Part shown: positions 26,501 to 35,545 of the stretch, piece after piece | Position numbering within the stretch: position 1 is the stretch's first letter | Layout: every line of letters begins with the position of its first letter | NCBI GenBank assembly: GCA_030758115.1 | Contig: JANREX010000085.1 | Span: forward strand, 1,655-65,654 | Direction: 5' to 3' | Length of the DNA: 64,000 nucleotides | DNA from: Paracoccaceae bacterium | Lineage (GTDB): Bacteria; Pseudomonadota; Alphaproteobacteria; Rhodobacterales; Rhodobacteraceae | Notes under the pieces: generated by a model | The model's database searches: none | Seen by the model: the letters and a program-made list of their open reading frames with translations, nothing else | Told to the model about the DNA's origin: nothing | Position numbers and translations under genes: made by a program

Positions 26501-29262
26501 TGCTCTTGTGCGCGTTCGATCCGGACGGCTGCGAACTTGAACTCCGGGATCTTGCCATAGGGGTCGATGGCCGGGTTGGTCAGGATGTTCGCTGCCGCCT
26601 CGACATAGGCGAAGGGGACGAAAACCATGTTTTCCGCCACCGCCCGGTCCGCGCGGGCCATGATCGTGATCGCGCCGCGCCGCGACACGAGGCGCACGTT
26701 GCCGCCCGGCACGACACCCAGACGGTGCAGCGTGGCCGGGTGGATCGAGCAATTCGCCTCGGGCTCGACCGCATCCAGAACGTGGGACCGGCGCGTCATC
26801 GACCCTGTGTGCCAATGTTCCAACTGCCGCCCCGTGGTCATCACGAAGGGATAATCGGCATCCGGCAATTCATCGGGCGAGATGACGGATGCCGGCGTGA
26901 ATTTCGCCCGGCCCCCGTCGCGCGGGAAGCCTTCGGCAAAGACGATGGGCTGACCGGGGTCGGTCGCCGACAGGCTGGGATAGGTCACGGCACCTTCGTT
27001 TTCCAGCCGCTCCCAGGTGATATTGTCTAGCGATTTCATGCCTTTCGCCATTTCGGTATAGATCTGGCCGGGATGGGTGTAATCCCAGTCCAGCCCAAGC
27101 CGCTGGGCCAGTTGGGTGATGATCAGCCAATCCTCGCGGGCCTCGCCCGGAGACGCGACAGCGGCGCGGCCCATCTGCACCTGGCGGTTCGTGTTCGTGA
27201 CGGTGCCGTTCTTTTCATAAAAGGCGGCAGCCGGCAGGATCACATCGGCGAAATTCGCCGTCTCGGTCAGGAAGATGTCCTGAACCACCAGACACTCCAG
27301 CTTGGACAGGGCATGCCTTGCATGGGTCACGTCCGGATCGGACATGGCCGGATTCTCGCCAAGGATATACATCCCCTTGATCGACCCGGCATGGACGGCA
27401 TCCAGGATCTCGGTGACGGTCAGACCTTTCTCGCCCGAGAAATCGCCGGAATTCCAGAGCCGCGAAAAGTTGCTGCGCACCGCGTCATCCGTGACAGGCT
27501 GGTAATCGGGCAGGAACATCGGGATCAGACCCGCATCAGAGGCACCTTGCACGTTGTTCTGCCCGCGCAGCGGATGCAGGCCCGCACCGGGCTTGCCGAT
27601 ATTGCCTGTCATCAGGGCCAGCGAGATCAGGCAGCGGGAATTGTCGGTGCCGTGGATATGCTGCGACACACCCATCCCCCAGAAGATCATCCCCGCCTTG
27701 CCCCCGGCAAAGGTCCGGGCCACCGCGCGCAGCTCGTCCGCGGGAATGCCGCAGATCGGGGCCATCGCCTCGGGGGTGAACTTGGCAAGATGGGCTTTCT
27801 CGGCCTCCCAGTTCTCGGTGAACTTCTCGATATAGGCTTGATCGTAAAGACCTTCCTCGACGATCACGTGCATGATCGCGTTCAGCATCGACACATCCGC
27901 ACCCGGCTTGAATTGCAGCATGTGGGTGGCGTGCCGGCGCAGGCCGACACCGCGCGGATCCATGACGATCAGCTTGCCGCCGCGCTTTGCGAACTGCTTG
28001 AAATAGGTGGCGGCAACGGGATGGTTTTCCACCGGGTTCGACCCGATGACGATCGCCACATCGGCATGTTCGATCTGGTTGAAGGTCGCCGTCACCGCGC
28101 CAGAGCCCACGTTCTCCATCAAAGCCGCCACCGAGGAGGCATGGCACAGCCGCGTGCAATGATCGACGTTGTTATGGCCAAAGCCTTGCCGGATCAGCTT
28201 CTGGAACAGATAGGCCTCTTCGTTCGAGCATTTGGCGGAACCGAAGCCTGCGATCGCGCGGCCGCGTCCATTGGTGCTGAGCGCCTTGAAGCTGTTGGCC
28301 ACCATGTCCAGGGCTTCGTCCCATGTCGCCTCGCGGAAATGGGTCATGGGGTTGCCCGGATCGACATTCATCCCCTTGGGTGCGCCCTCGCGCCGGATCA
28401 GGGGCGTGGTCAGGCGGTGGGGATGGTGGATGTAGTCGAAGCCAAACCGCCCCTTGACGCACAGCCGCCCTTCGTTGGCGGGGCCGTTGATGCCTTCGAC
28501 GGCGCGGACCTTGCCGTCCTTGATCTTGAGGCTGACCTGACAGCCGACGCCGCAGAACGGGCAGATGGACTTGACGGCTTCATCGAAATCCTTGCTGTCG
28601 CCTTGCTGTGCGGCATCCACCATCGTGGCGGGCATCAGCGCGCCTGTCGGGCAGGCCTGCACGCATTCGCCGCAACCCACGCAGGAGGATTGGCCCATCG
28701 GATCGTTCATGTCGAACACCGGATAGGCGTTCTGGCCGCGTCCGGCCATCCCGATCACGTCATTGACCTGCACCTCGCGGCAGGCGCGGACACACAGCCC
28801 GCAAGAGATGCAGGCATCCAGATTGACGCGCATCGCCACATGGCTGTCGTCCAGCAGCGGGATATGATCCGCATCCTTGGTCGGCAGGCGGCTTTCGCTC
28901 ACGCCATTCGCCTCGGCCATGTCCCACAGATGCGAGGACCGGTCGTGCGCCGTCGCGCGATCCGGCTGATCGGCCAGCAGCATCTCGACCACCATCTTGC
29001 GCGCCGAAGTGGCGCGGGCACTGTCCGTCCTCACGACCATGCCTTCGGTGGGTGTGCGGATGCACGAGGCCGCCAGCGTGCGCTCGCCGTCGATCTCGAC
29101 CATGCAGGCGCGGCAGTTGCCGTCGGGGCGATAGCCTGGCGCGGGCTTGTGGCACAGGTGCGGAATGATCAGGCCACGCCCGTTGGCGACTTCCCAGATG
29201 GTCTGGTCCTTGTCGGCCTGAACTTCCTTGCCGTCCAGGATGAAGGTGATCTTGTCGGACAT
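26485..29262 (-). CDS. fdsA: NAD-linked formate dehydrogenase, catalytic alpha subunit
   Basis: A 925-residue cytosolic protein with no export signal. Domain order: a [2Fe-2S] domain (PHLCHKPAPGYRPDGNCRAC, about 34-53), a His/Cys cluster region, two ferredoxin-type [4Fe-4S] motifs (CISCGLCVRACREVQ and CVGCGECVQACPTGAL), then the molybdopterin domain starting with CPFCGVGC. The Mo ligand is Cys in TRLCHASSVAALM. A C-terminal molydopterin dinucleotide-binding domain completes it. It oxidises formate and sends electrons to the FMN/NAD subunit encoded directly upstream, whose stop is one base from this start. Confidence 0.93.
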   Translation of the reverse strand: MSDKITFILDGKEVQADKDQTIWEVANGRGLIIPHLCHKPAPGYRPDGNCRACMVEIDGERTLAASCIRTPTEGMVVRTDSARATSARKMVVEMLLADQPDRATAHDRSSHLWDMAEANGVSESRLPTKDADHIPLLDDSHVAMRVNLDACISCGLCVRACREVQVNDVIGMAGRGQNAYPVFDMNDPMGQSSCVGCGECVQACPTGALMPATMVDAAQQGDSKDFDEAVKSICPFCGVGCQVSLKIKDGKVRAVEGINGPANEGRLCVKGRFGFDYIHHPHRLTTPLIRREGAPKGMNVDPGNPMTHFREATWDEALDMVANSFKALSTNGRGRAIAGFGSAKCSNEEAYLFQKLIRQGFGHNNVDHCTRLCHASSVAALMENVGSGAVTATFNQIEHADVAIVIGSNPVENHPVAATYFKQFAKRGGKLIVMDPRGVGLRRHATHMLQFKPGADVSMLNAIMHVIVEEGLYDQAYIEKFTENWEAEKAHLAKFTPEAMAPICGIPADELRAVARTFAGGKAGMIFWGMGVSQHIHGTDNSRCLISLALMTGNIGKPGAGLHPLRGQNNVQGASDAGLIPMFLPDYQPVTDDAVRSNFSRLWNSGDFSGEKGLTVTEILDAVHAGSIKGMYILGENPAMSDPDVTHARHALSKLECLVVQDIFLTETANFADVILPAAAFYEKNGTVTNTNRQVQMGRAAVASPGEAREDWLIITQLAQRLGLDWDYTHPGQIYTEMAKGMKSLDNITWERLENEGAVTYPSLSATDPGQPIVFAEGFPRDGGRAKFTPASVISPDELPDADYPFVMTTGRQLEHWHTGSMTRRSHVLDAVEPEANCSIHPATLHRLGVVPGGNVRLVSRRGAITIMARADRAVAENMVFVPFAYVEAAANILTNPAIDPYGKIPEFKFAAVRIERAQEQIPAE

Positions 29263-29263
29263 G

Positions 29264-30949
29264 TCAGACCTCTTGGGGGAAATGCTTGATGGTCAGGCGG
29301 ATCGGATTGGGGGCAGCCTGCCCCAGCCCGCAGATGCTGGCGTCGGTCATGGTCGTGCACAGCTCTTCCAGCAGGGGTTGATCCCAGCGGTCGGCCTGCA
29401 TCAGCTTGACCGCCTTTTCGCAGCCCACGCGGCATGGCGTGCATTGGCCGCAGCTTTCGGCCTCGAAGAACCGCAGCATGTTCAGTGCTGCATCGCGCGC
29501 GCTGTCGTGATCCGACAGCACGACGACAGCGGCCGAACCGATGAAGGTGCCATGCGGCTGCAGCGTGTCGAAATCCAGCGGGATGTCGTGCATGCTGGCC
29601 GGCAGCAGGCCCGAGGACGGCCCCCCCGGCTGATAGGCCTTGAACACATGACCCTCGGCCATGCCTCCGGCGGCGGCGATCACATCGGTGATGGTCGATC
29701 CTGCCGGCAGCAAGTAGACGCCCGGCCGCGCCACCCGGCCCGAGACGGAATAGCTGCGCAGCCCCTTGCGGCCGTTCTTTTCGACAGTGTTCAGGATCTG
29801 CGGCCCCTCGCGGCAGATGCGCGCGACCCAGTGCAGGGTTTCGACATTATGCACCAGCGTGGGCCGGTTGAAGATGCCGACCTGCGCGACGAAGGGCGGG
29901 CGGTGGCGCGGAATGCCGCGCTTGCCCTCGATCGACTCGATCATCGCGCTTTCCTCGCCGCAGATATAGGCCCCGGCCCCGCGGCGCAGGTCGATATATC
30001 CCTTTGGCACGATGCCTGCCTGTTCCAGCGCGGCGATCTCCTGCGACAGGATATGGCGGACGGCGGGATATTCGTCGCGCATGTAGATGAAGCAGGTTTC
30101 GGCCGCGACGCCCCAGGCGGCGATCAGCATGCCTTCCAGAAACAGATGCGGTGTGCGTTCAAGGTAATGGCGGTCCTTGAACGTGCCCGGCTCGCCCTCG
30201 TCACCATTGACGGCCAGATAGCGCGGACCCGGATTGGCCCGGACAAAGGACCACTTGCGCCCTGACGGAAAGCCCGCACCGCCCAGACCGCGCAGACCTG
30301 CCTCAAGCAGGCGGTCCTGTACCTGTTCGACATCGCCGCCATCGCGCAGCGCTTGCAGGGTCTGGTATCCGCCCGCGTTTTGGTAGGCCGCAAGCGCCTC
30401 GTAGGCCGGGATCACGGCATGAAAGTCGCCCGCGTCGATCACGGCCTGTGCGGCCTCGACCGTGGCGTGGTCCACATGGCGATGGCCGATTTCCAGCACG
30501 GGTGCCGTATCACAGCGCCCCATGCAGGGCGCGCGCAGCACGCGGATGCGCGCGGGGTCGTGACCGGCCTCCAGCGCGGTGATCAGGGCCTCGGACCCGG
30601 CCAGTTCGCACGACAGGGAGTCGCAGACCCGGATCGTCAAATCGGGTGGGGGTGTCTCATCCTCGCGGATCGGGTCGAAATGGGCATAGAAGGTCGCGAC
30701 CTCCCAGACTTCGGCCATGCCGATGCGCAGCTCCTCGGCAAGGGCGCGCAGGTGTGGTGCGCTCAGATGCCCATGGCTGTCCTGCAGGAGATGCAGGAAT
30801 TCGATCAGCAGATCGCGCCGCCGGGGCCTGTTGCCCAGCAGGGCGCGTACGTCGGCCAGGGCCTGATCGTCCAGTTGCCGACCCTTGGGGGTGCGGCGTC
30901 CCTTGCCTTTGCCGGATTTCCAGATCCCCTGGTTGTCATCAAGTGCCAT
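29264..30949 (-). CDS. fdsB: NAD-linked formate dehydrogenase, fused FdsG-FdsB (NuoE-NuoF-like) subunit
   Basis: A 561-residue protein. Residues ~1-155 are NuoE/FdsG-like with a [2Fe-2S] site (CDSLSC, then CMGRCDTAP). Residues ~165-561 are NuoF/FdsB-like: FMN motif GLGGAGFPSGRKW, NAD motif GAGAYICGEESAMIESIEGK, and the [4Fe-4S] motif ESCGQCTPCRVG plus a later Cys in SICGLGQ. In Cupriavidus-type enzymes these are two genes, fdsG and fdsB. The product passes electrons from FdsA to NAD+. No fdsC or fdsD gene is seen beside it. Confidence 0.92.
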   Translation of the reverse strand: MALDDNQGIWKSGKGKGRRTPKGRQLDDQALADVRALLGNRPRRRDLLIEFLHLLQDSHGHLSAPHLRALAEELRIGMAEVWEVATFYAHFDPIREDETPPPDLTIRVCDSLSCELAGSEALITALEAGHDPARIRVLRAPCMGRCDTAPVLEIGHRHVDHATVEAAQAVIDAGDFHAVIPAYEALAAYQNAGGYQTLQALRDGGDVEQVQDRLLEAGLRGLGGAGFPSGRKWSFVRANPGPRYLAVNGDEGEPGTFKDRHYLERTPHLFLEGMLIAAWGVAAETCFIYMRDEYPAVRHILSQEIAALEQAGIVPKGYIDLRRGAGAYICGEESAMIESIEGKRGIPRHRPPFVAQVGIFNRPTLVHNVETLHWVARICREGPQILNTVEKNGRKGLRSYSVSGRVARPGVYLLPAGSTITDVIAAAGGMAEGHVFKAYQPGGPSSGLLPASMHDIPLDFDTLQPHGTFIGSAAVVVLSDHDSARDAALNMLRFFEAESCGQCTPCRVGCEKAVKLMQADRWDQPLLEELCTTMTDASICGLGQAAPNPIRLTIKHFPQEV

Positions 30950-31026
30950 CGCGCTGCCCTGCCGGTTGATTCACCGCAGACCCTGCGTCGCAAGACAGGG
31001 TCGATCAATATGGCAGTTCCTTGGGG

Positions 31027-31045
31027 TGATAGGCAAAAGCTATCA
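31027..31045 (-). promoter_or_regulatory. LysR-type operator candidate upstream of the fds operon
   Basis: TGATAG (31027-31032) and CTATCA (31040-31045) are perfect inverted arms around GCAAAAG. The inner ATAG-N7-CTAT matches the T-N11-A form of LysR-family boxes. It lies about 80 bases upstream of the fdsGB start. Fds operons of Cupriavidus are controlled by a LysR-type FdsR. No lysR gene lies in this part of the window. Confidence 0.5.
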
Positions 31046-31113
31046 AAGGTCGGAATTGTCATGCGAATGGTCGTGGTATGGACAGGGCGATTTGCCCGCT
31101 CTATATCGCGCTC

Positions 31114-31341
31114 ATGGATTGGCATGATGATATAGACGCGCGTGGCCTTTTGTGCCCGCTTCCGGTGCTGAAACTGCGCAAACGGCTTGCCGCGCGCGCA
31201 GGCGGCGAGGTTGTGCGCATCACCACGACCGACCCTGCTGCAATCGTCGACATCCCGCATTTCTGTGTCGAAGGGGGGCATCGCCTGCTCTCGTCTTCCG
31301 AGGCCGAGGACGCCATCACCTGGCTTGTGGCCAAGGGCTGA
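31114..31341 (+). CDS. TusA-family sulfur carrier protein
   Basis: A 75-residue protein with the TusA/YeeD/SirA signature DARGLLCPLPVLKLRK, whose Cys carries persulfide sulfur. A second Cys occurs in IPHFCVEGGH. The start at MDWHDD gives the usual family length; the track start adds 12 residues, and neither has a clear ribosome binding site. Lying among molybdenum cofactor and FdhD genes, it may supply sulfur for cofactor sulfuration, as TusA and IscS do for FdhD in E. coli. That link is inferred from context. Confidence 0.82.
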   Translation: MDWHDDIDARGLLCPLPVLKLRKRLAARAGGEVVRITTTDPAAIVDIPHFCVEGGHRLLSSSEAEDAITWLVAKG

Positions 31342-31377
31342 TCACTGGCACATAGACGGCCCGGCGGGGCCTGTGCC

Positions 31378-33495
31378 CTACATTCCGAAACTGGCGTAGG
31401 GGATATAGCGTACCGGCGATCCCGGTCTGATCTGAGCCGCCTCATCGGGCAGTTCGACAAGGCCGCTGGCCCATGACAGGCCACTGATCCGCCCCGATCC
31501 CTCCGACGCAAAAACCTCTGCCTCGCCCTGTTCGTTCAGCCTGGCGCGCAGGTATTCGCGCCGACCGGCCTTCTTGTCCTTGGAAAAGGCCGCAGGGACC
31601 GTGAAGGCGGCGGGGGCGATCCAGCCCGATCCCGCCATGAGCGACAGGGCCGGGCGCGCGAAGATCAGCGCGCAGACAAGGGCCGCCACGGGATTTCCCG
31701 GCAATCCGAAGACCGGCACTCCCTGCCACATGGCCAAGGCCAGCGGGCGACCGGGCTTGACCGCAATCCGCCAACTGCTCAGGTTGCCTTCGGTCCGCAG
31801 CAGCCGCGAGACGTGATCCTCATCCCCGGCCGAGGCACCGCCAGAGGTCAGCACGACATCCGCCTGCGTGGCACCCTGCATCAAGGCCTGCCGGATCGCG
31901 TCGGTGTCATCCGGCATATGCCCAAGGTCCACCGGGGTATGGCCCCAACGCGCGGCCAGCGACAGCAGCATCGGGCGGTTCGCATCAAAGATCTGATGCG
32001 GCGCCGCCTGTGCCGCGGGATCGGTCAGCAGTTCGTCCCCGGTCGACAGCACGCCCACCCGCAATGGCTTGCGCACATCGACAGCGCCGATGCCAAGCGC
32101 CGTCAGCAGCGCCAGATCGGGCGCGCGCAGGATGTGACCGGCAGGCAGGGCCATCTGACCTTCCTGCATGTCCTCGCCCGCGCGGCGGGTATTGGCCCCT
32201 GGCTTGACGGGGCCATCGAAGACCAGTTGCAGTCCATCTGTCGCGCAATCCTCTTCCAGCACGACGGTATCCACCCCTGCGGGCAGGATCGCGCCTGTCA
32301 GGATGCGGATCGCATGGCCCTGTGGCACCGTTCCGGCAAAGGGTTGGCCTGCGGCTGCGCGCCCGCTGACAAGGGGCATGCGCTGCGGGCCGTTGCCGGT
32401 GGCCGCATGGGCAAAGCCATATCCGTCGACAGCCGCATTGGGGCGGGGCGGGTTCGCGCGGCGTGCCATGGCCGGGCCTGCCAGCACCCGGCCTGCAGCA
32501 TCATGCGTCCTGACCAGATCATGACCGGTGACCGGATGCAGCACATCGCGCAGCTTGGCGAGGGCCGCATCCACCGGCACCCAGGCGACCCCTTGCGGCA
32601 TGGCAAAGCAATCGTTGCGCAGGCGCGGCGGGGTCAGATGCGACGAAAGGGCCGCGCGCAAATGTGCCTGCTGGCCTGACCCCAGGATCCAGCCCTCGGT
32701 CAGGGCGGCCTCGGGCAGGGTCTGCCGGTCCAGCAGGACGGCGCGCATCTGCGGGTCCAGCCCAGCCAGGGCCCGGGCCAGCAGCCGCACCTGATGGGCG
32801 TCGGGTGGCAAGCCGGGGTCGGCGGCACTGGCCATGCGGACGGCATCCGCCAGCATCGAGGGATAGACTTCGGCCAGCGTGATCTGTGCGGGTGCCTCGA
32901 ACGGCCAGACAGACAGCTGGCCTGCAAAGCGGCGGCGCAGGCGGGCCAGCACGGGCAGGCCGGTCAGTGTCTGTGCGCCGACCGCGCCGGCCCCGGCCAG
33001 TTGCCAGACCGATTTCGGCGTGGCACCGGGGCTGGCGGCGGCGGTTTCGGTCGCCCTGTGTTGTGCCAGCGTGGGGGGCAGCTTTGGCTTGAGATGTGGC
33101 AACCCGTCGATCTGTATCTTGCGGCCATTACCCCAGAACGGCCCGTCACCGGGGAACAGCGCGTTCAGGCGGGCTGCGACATCGCGGTAATTGCTTTCAT
33201 TGCGGTCGGTATCGGCATGGTTGTCGGCCAGCCAATCCCACAGATGCAATGGCCCGCCCGCCACGGTTGCCGCGAAGCCCGCAGGATAGCCAAAGGCAAA
33301 ATCGGCCCCCAGCAAAAGCCTTTCACCGGCCGTCAGGGCCTCTTCGATCAGTGCGATCAGCCGCGCCTCGGCCTGCGCACGGGTGGGCAGGTTCTCGGGC
33401 GCCGCGCCATCCAGCGCCAGCCAGATACTGTCCTTGCCGCGCGCGGGTTTTCCCGCCGCCGACCAATCCAGTATGGCGACGCGGGAATAGGTCAA
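31378..33495 (-). CDS. moeA: MoeA-type molybdopterin molybdotransferase with a large N-terminal extra domain
   Basis: A 705-residue protein, against about 400 for ordinary MoeA. Residues ~305-705 are MoeA: NAAVDGYGFA carries the Asp of the MDGY motif, TGAILPAGVDTVVLEED follows, then STGDELL and SGGASAGDEDHV. Residues 1-~300 are a separate domain (VAILDWSAAGKP, GADFAFGYPAGF) that looks like a DUF429-type RNase H-like fold; I am unsure of this. MoeA inserts molybdenum into molybdopterin. It starts at TTG, inside the mobB stop (TTGA overlap), so its translation is probably coupled to mobB. Confidence 0.85.
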   Translation of the reverse strand: MTYSRVAILDWSAAGKPARGKDSIWLALDGAAPENLPTRAQAEARLIALIEEALTAGERLLLGADFAFGYPAGFAATVAGGPLHLWDWLADNHADTDRNESNYRDVAARLNALFPGDGPFWGNGRKIQIDGLPHLKPKLPPTLAQHRATETAAASPGATPKSVWQLAGAGAVGAQTLTGLPVLARLRRRFAGQLSVWPFEAPAQITLAEVYPSMLADAVRMASAADPGLPPDAHQVRLLARALAGLDPQMRAVLLDRQTLPEAALTEGWILGSGQQAHLRAALSSHLTPPRLRNDCFAMPQGVAWVPVDAALAKLRDVLHPVTGHDLVRTHDAAGRVLAGPAMARRANPPRPNAAVDGYGFAHAATGNGPQRMPLVSGRAAAGQPFAGTVPQGHAIRILTGAILPAGVDTVVLEEDCATDGLQLVFDGPVKPGANTRRAGEDMQEGQMALPAGHILRAPDLALLTALGIGAVDVRKPLRVGVLSTGDELLTDPAAQAAPHQIFDANRPMLLSLAARWGHTPVDLGHMPDDTDAIRQALMQGATQADVVLTSGGASAGDEDHVSRLLRTEGNLSSWRIAVKPGRPLALAMWQGVPVFGLPGNPVAALVCALIFARPALSLMAGSGWIAPAAFTVPAAFSKDKKAGRREYLRARLNEQGEAEVFASEGSGRISGLSWASGLVELPDEAAQIRPGSPVRYIPYASFGM

Positions 33496-33986
33496 AGCCC
33501 GACCTCGGCCAGGATGAAATCGGCAATGGCGGGCACGTCATCCAGGTCGAACAGCGGCACCCGCAGGTTTTGCGGCACGGTGTTCGACGCGACGGCCCGG
33601 ATCGTGGGATTGCTGTCCACCAGAAGCGGGCGGCCGGTTTCCCAGCGATGCGCCTCGATCTTGGGGTGCGGCTCGCGCTTGTAGCCTTCGATCAGGATCA
33701 GATCGACAGGCGCCATCAACGGCAGAAGGTCGGCCAGTGCGGGTTCCGGCTTGTCGCGCAATTCGGTCATCAGCGCCCAGCGGTTGGGCGAGGACAGCAT
33801 CACCTGATGGGCGCCCGCAGCCCTGTGGCGATAGCTGTCGCGCCCCGGCTGATCGACGTCCGTTTCGTGATGGGCATGCTTGAGCGTGGAAATGGTCAAG
33901 CCGCGCTTGCTGATCTCGGCGACAAGCCGTTCCATCAGCCCGGTCTTGCCTGCGTTCTTCCATCCGGTGACGCCGTAGACCCTCAT
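33492..33986 (-). CDS. mobB: Molybdopterin-guanine dinucleotide biosynthesis adaptor MobB
   Basis: A 164-residue P-loop GTP-binding protein starting MRVYGVTGWKNAGKTGLMER, which contains the Walker A motif. It also has LKHAHHETDVDQPGRDS and LILIEGYKREPHPKIE, both typical of MobB. It assists MobA in attaching GMP to molybdopterin for DMSO-reductase-family enzymes, the class to which both formate dehydrogenases here belong. It overlaps mobA upstream and moeA downstream by 4 bases each. The track start is 40 residues too early. Confidence 0.92.
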   Translation of the reverse strand: MRVYGVTGWKNAGKTGLMERLVAEISKRGLTISTLKHAHHETDVDQPGRDSYRHRAAGAHQVMLSSPNRWALMTELRDKPEPALADLLPLMAPVDLILIEGYKREPHPKIEAHRWETGRPLLVDSNPTIRAVASNTVPQNLRVPLFDLDDVPAIADFILAEVGL

Positions 33987-34606
33987 CCCGCCGCCCCGAG
34001 CAGGACCTCGGACCGTGCAAGGTCTTCGGGGGTGTTGACGTTGAAGAAGGGATCGTAGGGGTCCGACGAAAAGGTGGCCTGGCCCGCGCCGTGCCTGTCG
34101 GTCCACAACACGATCTTGCGCAACCCGCCTTCAAGCGCTTCGCGCAGGTCGTGGCGCAGCGCCACGGGCCAGAGGCCGAAGGTCGGATGCTGCCAGACCT
34201 TGCCGGTCTCGTCCGGTGAGGCCGCCAGCGCAAGGCCCGAGGGGCCCGCGGCCTGCTGCAGGCGCGCCACAAGATCGGTCGGAAAGAAGGGCGTGTCCGC
34301 CGCCACGCTGACGACGGCATCCGCCCCGCGGGAGGCGGCCCAATCCATGCCGGCCAGCACCCCCGCCAGCGGGCCTGCATAGCCCTCGATACTGTCGGGC
34401 AGCACCGGCAGCCCCAGGTCGAAGCGGTCGGGATCGCCATTCGCGTTCAAGGCGATGGCGTCGACCTGCGGGGTCAGGCGCGCGATCACGTGATCGACAA
34501 GGCGCTTGCCGCCCAGACTGCGCCAGCCCTTGTCGCCGCCCCCCATGCGCGTGGCGCGCCCGCCTGCCAGGATGACGGCGGGAATGCGTGCAGCACCATC
34601 AGTCAT
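33983..34606 (-). CDS. mobA: Molybdenum cofactor guanylyltransferase MobA
   Basis: A 207-residue nucleotidyltransferase with the N-terminal GTP-binding motif AVILAGGRATRMGGGDKGW, SIEGYAGPLAGVLAGMDWA and a central AADTPFFP metal-binding motif. It forms the bis-MGD precursor MGD from molybdopterin and GTP. It overlaps fdhD upstream by 8 bases and mobB downstream by 4, giving the order fdhD-mobA-mobB-moeA on one transcript. Confidence 0.93.
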   Translation of the reverse strand: MTDGAARIPAVILAGGRATRMGGGDKGWRSLGGKRLVDHVIARLTPQVDAIALNANGDPDRFDLGLPVLPDSIEGYAGPLAGVLAGMDWAASRGADAVVSVAADTPFFPTDLVARLQQAAGPSGLALAASPDETGKVWQHPTFGLWPVALRHDLREALEGGLRKIVLWTDRHGAGQATFSSDPYDPFFNVNTPEDLARSEVLLGAAG

Positions 34607-35486
34607 TGTCGGCCCCCTTGCGGCGGCTGGATTTGCTTTCGTCGGGCACGGCCGACGGGTCGGCGTCGCGGATCAGCCGGTCTTCGCCACTCAGGCAGAC
34701 GAAGCGCTGACCGCGCAGCCGCCCGATCAGGGTCAGGCCCACGGCGCGGGCGATCTCGACCCCCCAACCCGTGAAGCCGGACCGCGAGGCCAGGATCGGA
34801 ATGCCCATGTTCGCGGTCTTGATCACCATTTCGGATGTCAGCCGCCCCGTCGTGTAGAGCAGCTTGTCCGTGGGCGAGATCCCGTTCAGGAACATCCAGC
34901 CCGCGATCTTGTCCACCGCGTTGTGACGGCCCACATCCTCGAAATAGACCAGCGGCTGATCGCCCTGACACAGCACGGTGCCATGGATCGCGCCCGCGCT
35001 CAGGTACAGCGACGGGGTGGTGTTGATCTGTTTGGCCAAGGCATAAAGCCAGCTTGTGCGCAGCTCGGTGCGGGGCAGGGTCAGCCCCTCCAGCCCTTCC
35101 ATCATGTCGCCAAAGACGGTGCCGACCGCGCAGCCGCTGGTGCGGGTCTTCTTCTTGACCTTTTCCTCGTAGGAGGTCTGGCGCGCCGTGCGCACCACGA
35201 TGGTCTCCAACTCTTCGTCAAAGTCGATGGCGGTGACCTTGTCGTCGGCATGCAGCATGCCCTGATTGCGCAGGAACCCGATGGCCAGGTAATCGGGGTG
35301 GTCCCCGATCGTCATCGCCGTCACGATCTCTTGCGCGTTCAGATAGATGGTCAGCGGACGCTCTTCGACCACCGCGATCTGGACATCCGCGCCCATATGA
35401 TCGGTGCCGCTGACCGTGCGGGTCAGCCTTGGGTCATCAGGATCCGGAAGGATGGGAAGGTCTGGGGACATTGCGCTGCTTTTCAT
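34599..35486 (-). CDS. fdhD: Formate dehydrogenase accessory sulfurtransferase FdhD
   Basis: A 295-residue protein with the FdhD motifs EERPLTIYLNAQEIVTAMTI, YFEDVGRHNAVDKIAGW and TTGRLTSEMVIKTANMG. FdhD transfers sulfur from the cysteine desulfurase to the molybdenum cofactor of formate dehydrogenase. In E. coli a CxxC motif does this; here the equivalent segment reads TSGCAVGTVFG, so only the first Cys is kept. The start is MKSSAMS (35486) or the internal MSPDL (35471). It heads the cofactor operon and is divergent from the DUF2478 gene. Confidence 0.92.
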   Translation of the reverse strand: MKSSAMSPDLPILPDPDDPRLTRTVSGTDHMGADVQIAVVEERPLTIYLNAQEIVTAMTIGDHPDYLAIGFLRNQGMLHADDKVTAIDFDEELETIVVRTARQTSYEEKVKKKTRTSGCAVGTVFGDMMEGLEGLTLPRTELRTSWLYALAKQINTTPSLYLSAGAIHGTVLCQGDQPLVYFEDVGRHNAVDKIAGWMFLNGISPTDKLLYTTGRLTSEMVIKTANMGIPILASRSGFTGWGVEIARAVGLTLIGRLRGQRFVCLSGEDRLIRDADPSAVPDESKSSRRKGADND

Positions 35487-35545
35487 TGAGAGGCTTATAT
35501 AGTAGCACGGCTCGCAAGGGCGCAAGATGCGGAGAGGGCGGGAAC

